NCBI GenBank assembly: GCA_910577835.1
Contig: CAJTOU010000086.1
Span: 1 to 7,514, forward strand
Origin: an uncultured Lachnospiraceae bacterium
GTDB taxonomy: Bacteria; Bacillota_A; Clostridia; Lachnospirales; Lachnospiraceae
Reading direction: 5' to 3'
Length of the DNA: 7,514 bases
Shown here one piece after another: positions 7,445-7,514 of the stretch. The translations under genes were made by a program, and so were the position numbers. Position 1 is the stretch's first letter. Each line of letters starts with the position of its first letter. The notes under the pieces are model-generated. The model searched no databases and was not told the origin of the DNA. It saw only the letters and a list, made by a program, of their open reading frames with translations.

Positions 7445-7476
7445 GGGGCTTTCCGAGAAATCGGGAAGCCCTTTTT
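7445..7476 (+). terminator. Rho-independent terminator of the tuf locus
   Basis: GGGCTTTCCGA (7446-7456) pairs with TCGGGAAGCCC (7461-7471) to form an 11-bp stem with one G-T wobble, closed by a GAAA tetraloop and followed by five T residues (7472-7476). It lies 23 bases after the EF-Tu stop codon. In the present arrangement it is also the first strong terminator downstream of the cargo genes, so it may end their transcript as well. Confidence 0.92.
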
Positions 7477-7514
7477 GAAACTTTGCAACAGTGAAAATGT
7501 GTAAAGCGGTGCCA

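Noticed and set aside
1..7514. CRISPR array, tRNA or rRNA genes
   Set aside because: No regularly spaced repeats, cloverleaf or rRNA-like sequence were seen on either strand.

Overview
The window looks like the right-hand end of a defence-gene cluster on an integrated element in a low-GC Firmicute, probably a gut clostridium such as a Lachnospiraceae. The organism guess rests on the AT-rich composition, the strong AGGAG-type ribosome sites and the EF-Tu-like fragment at the right edge. It is an inference, not a match to a named genome.

Layout: all three long genes lie on the + strand. (1) Positions 2-2776 hold most of hsdR, the restriction/translocase subunit of a type I restriction-modification system. 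Its first ~115 codons lie outside the window, and hsdM/hsdS are presumably upstream. (2) After a 96-bp gap comes a 1115-residue protein (2873-6220). It has a degenerate SIR2-like N-terminal region, a STAND/AAA-type P-loop NTPase core, a long helical region with TPR-like character, and what looks like a small cold-shock/OB-type beta barrel at the very C-terminus. (3) Fourteen bases later comes a 301-residue protein (6235-7140) that I do not recognise as a named family. It carries an R-x4-H motif in a helical setting, as in HEPN ribonucleases, and a C-terminal tail resembling the end of CCA-adding enzymes/poly(A) polymerases. Genes 2 and 3 are clearly more AT-rich than hsdR and look like one two-gene operon.

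The right end (7141-7514) has no complete gene. It holds a 10-bp palindrome, two perfect tandem 11-mers, and then an abrupt junction into the last 18 codons and stop of an elongation factor Tu gene (7366-7422), followed by a strong rho-independent terminator. A tuf 3' end with no tuf body in front of it is what remains when an integrative element inserts into the 3' end of a conserved gene. The junction therefore probably marks one boundary of the element, with the restriction system and the two-gene module as cargo.

How the genes may work together: hsdR would cleave unmodified invading DNA. The NTPase plus its small partner would form a second, NTP-dependent sensor/effector layer, plausibly acting on RNA (HEPN-like and tRNA-enzyme-like parts in one protein, OB-like tail in the other). 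The module is a candidate undescribed anti-phage system. This is inferred from domain resemblance and neighbourhood only.
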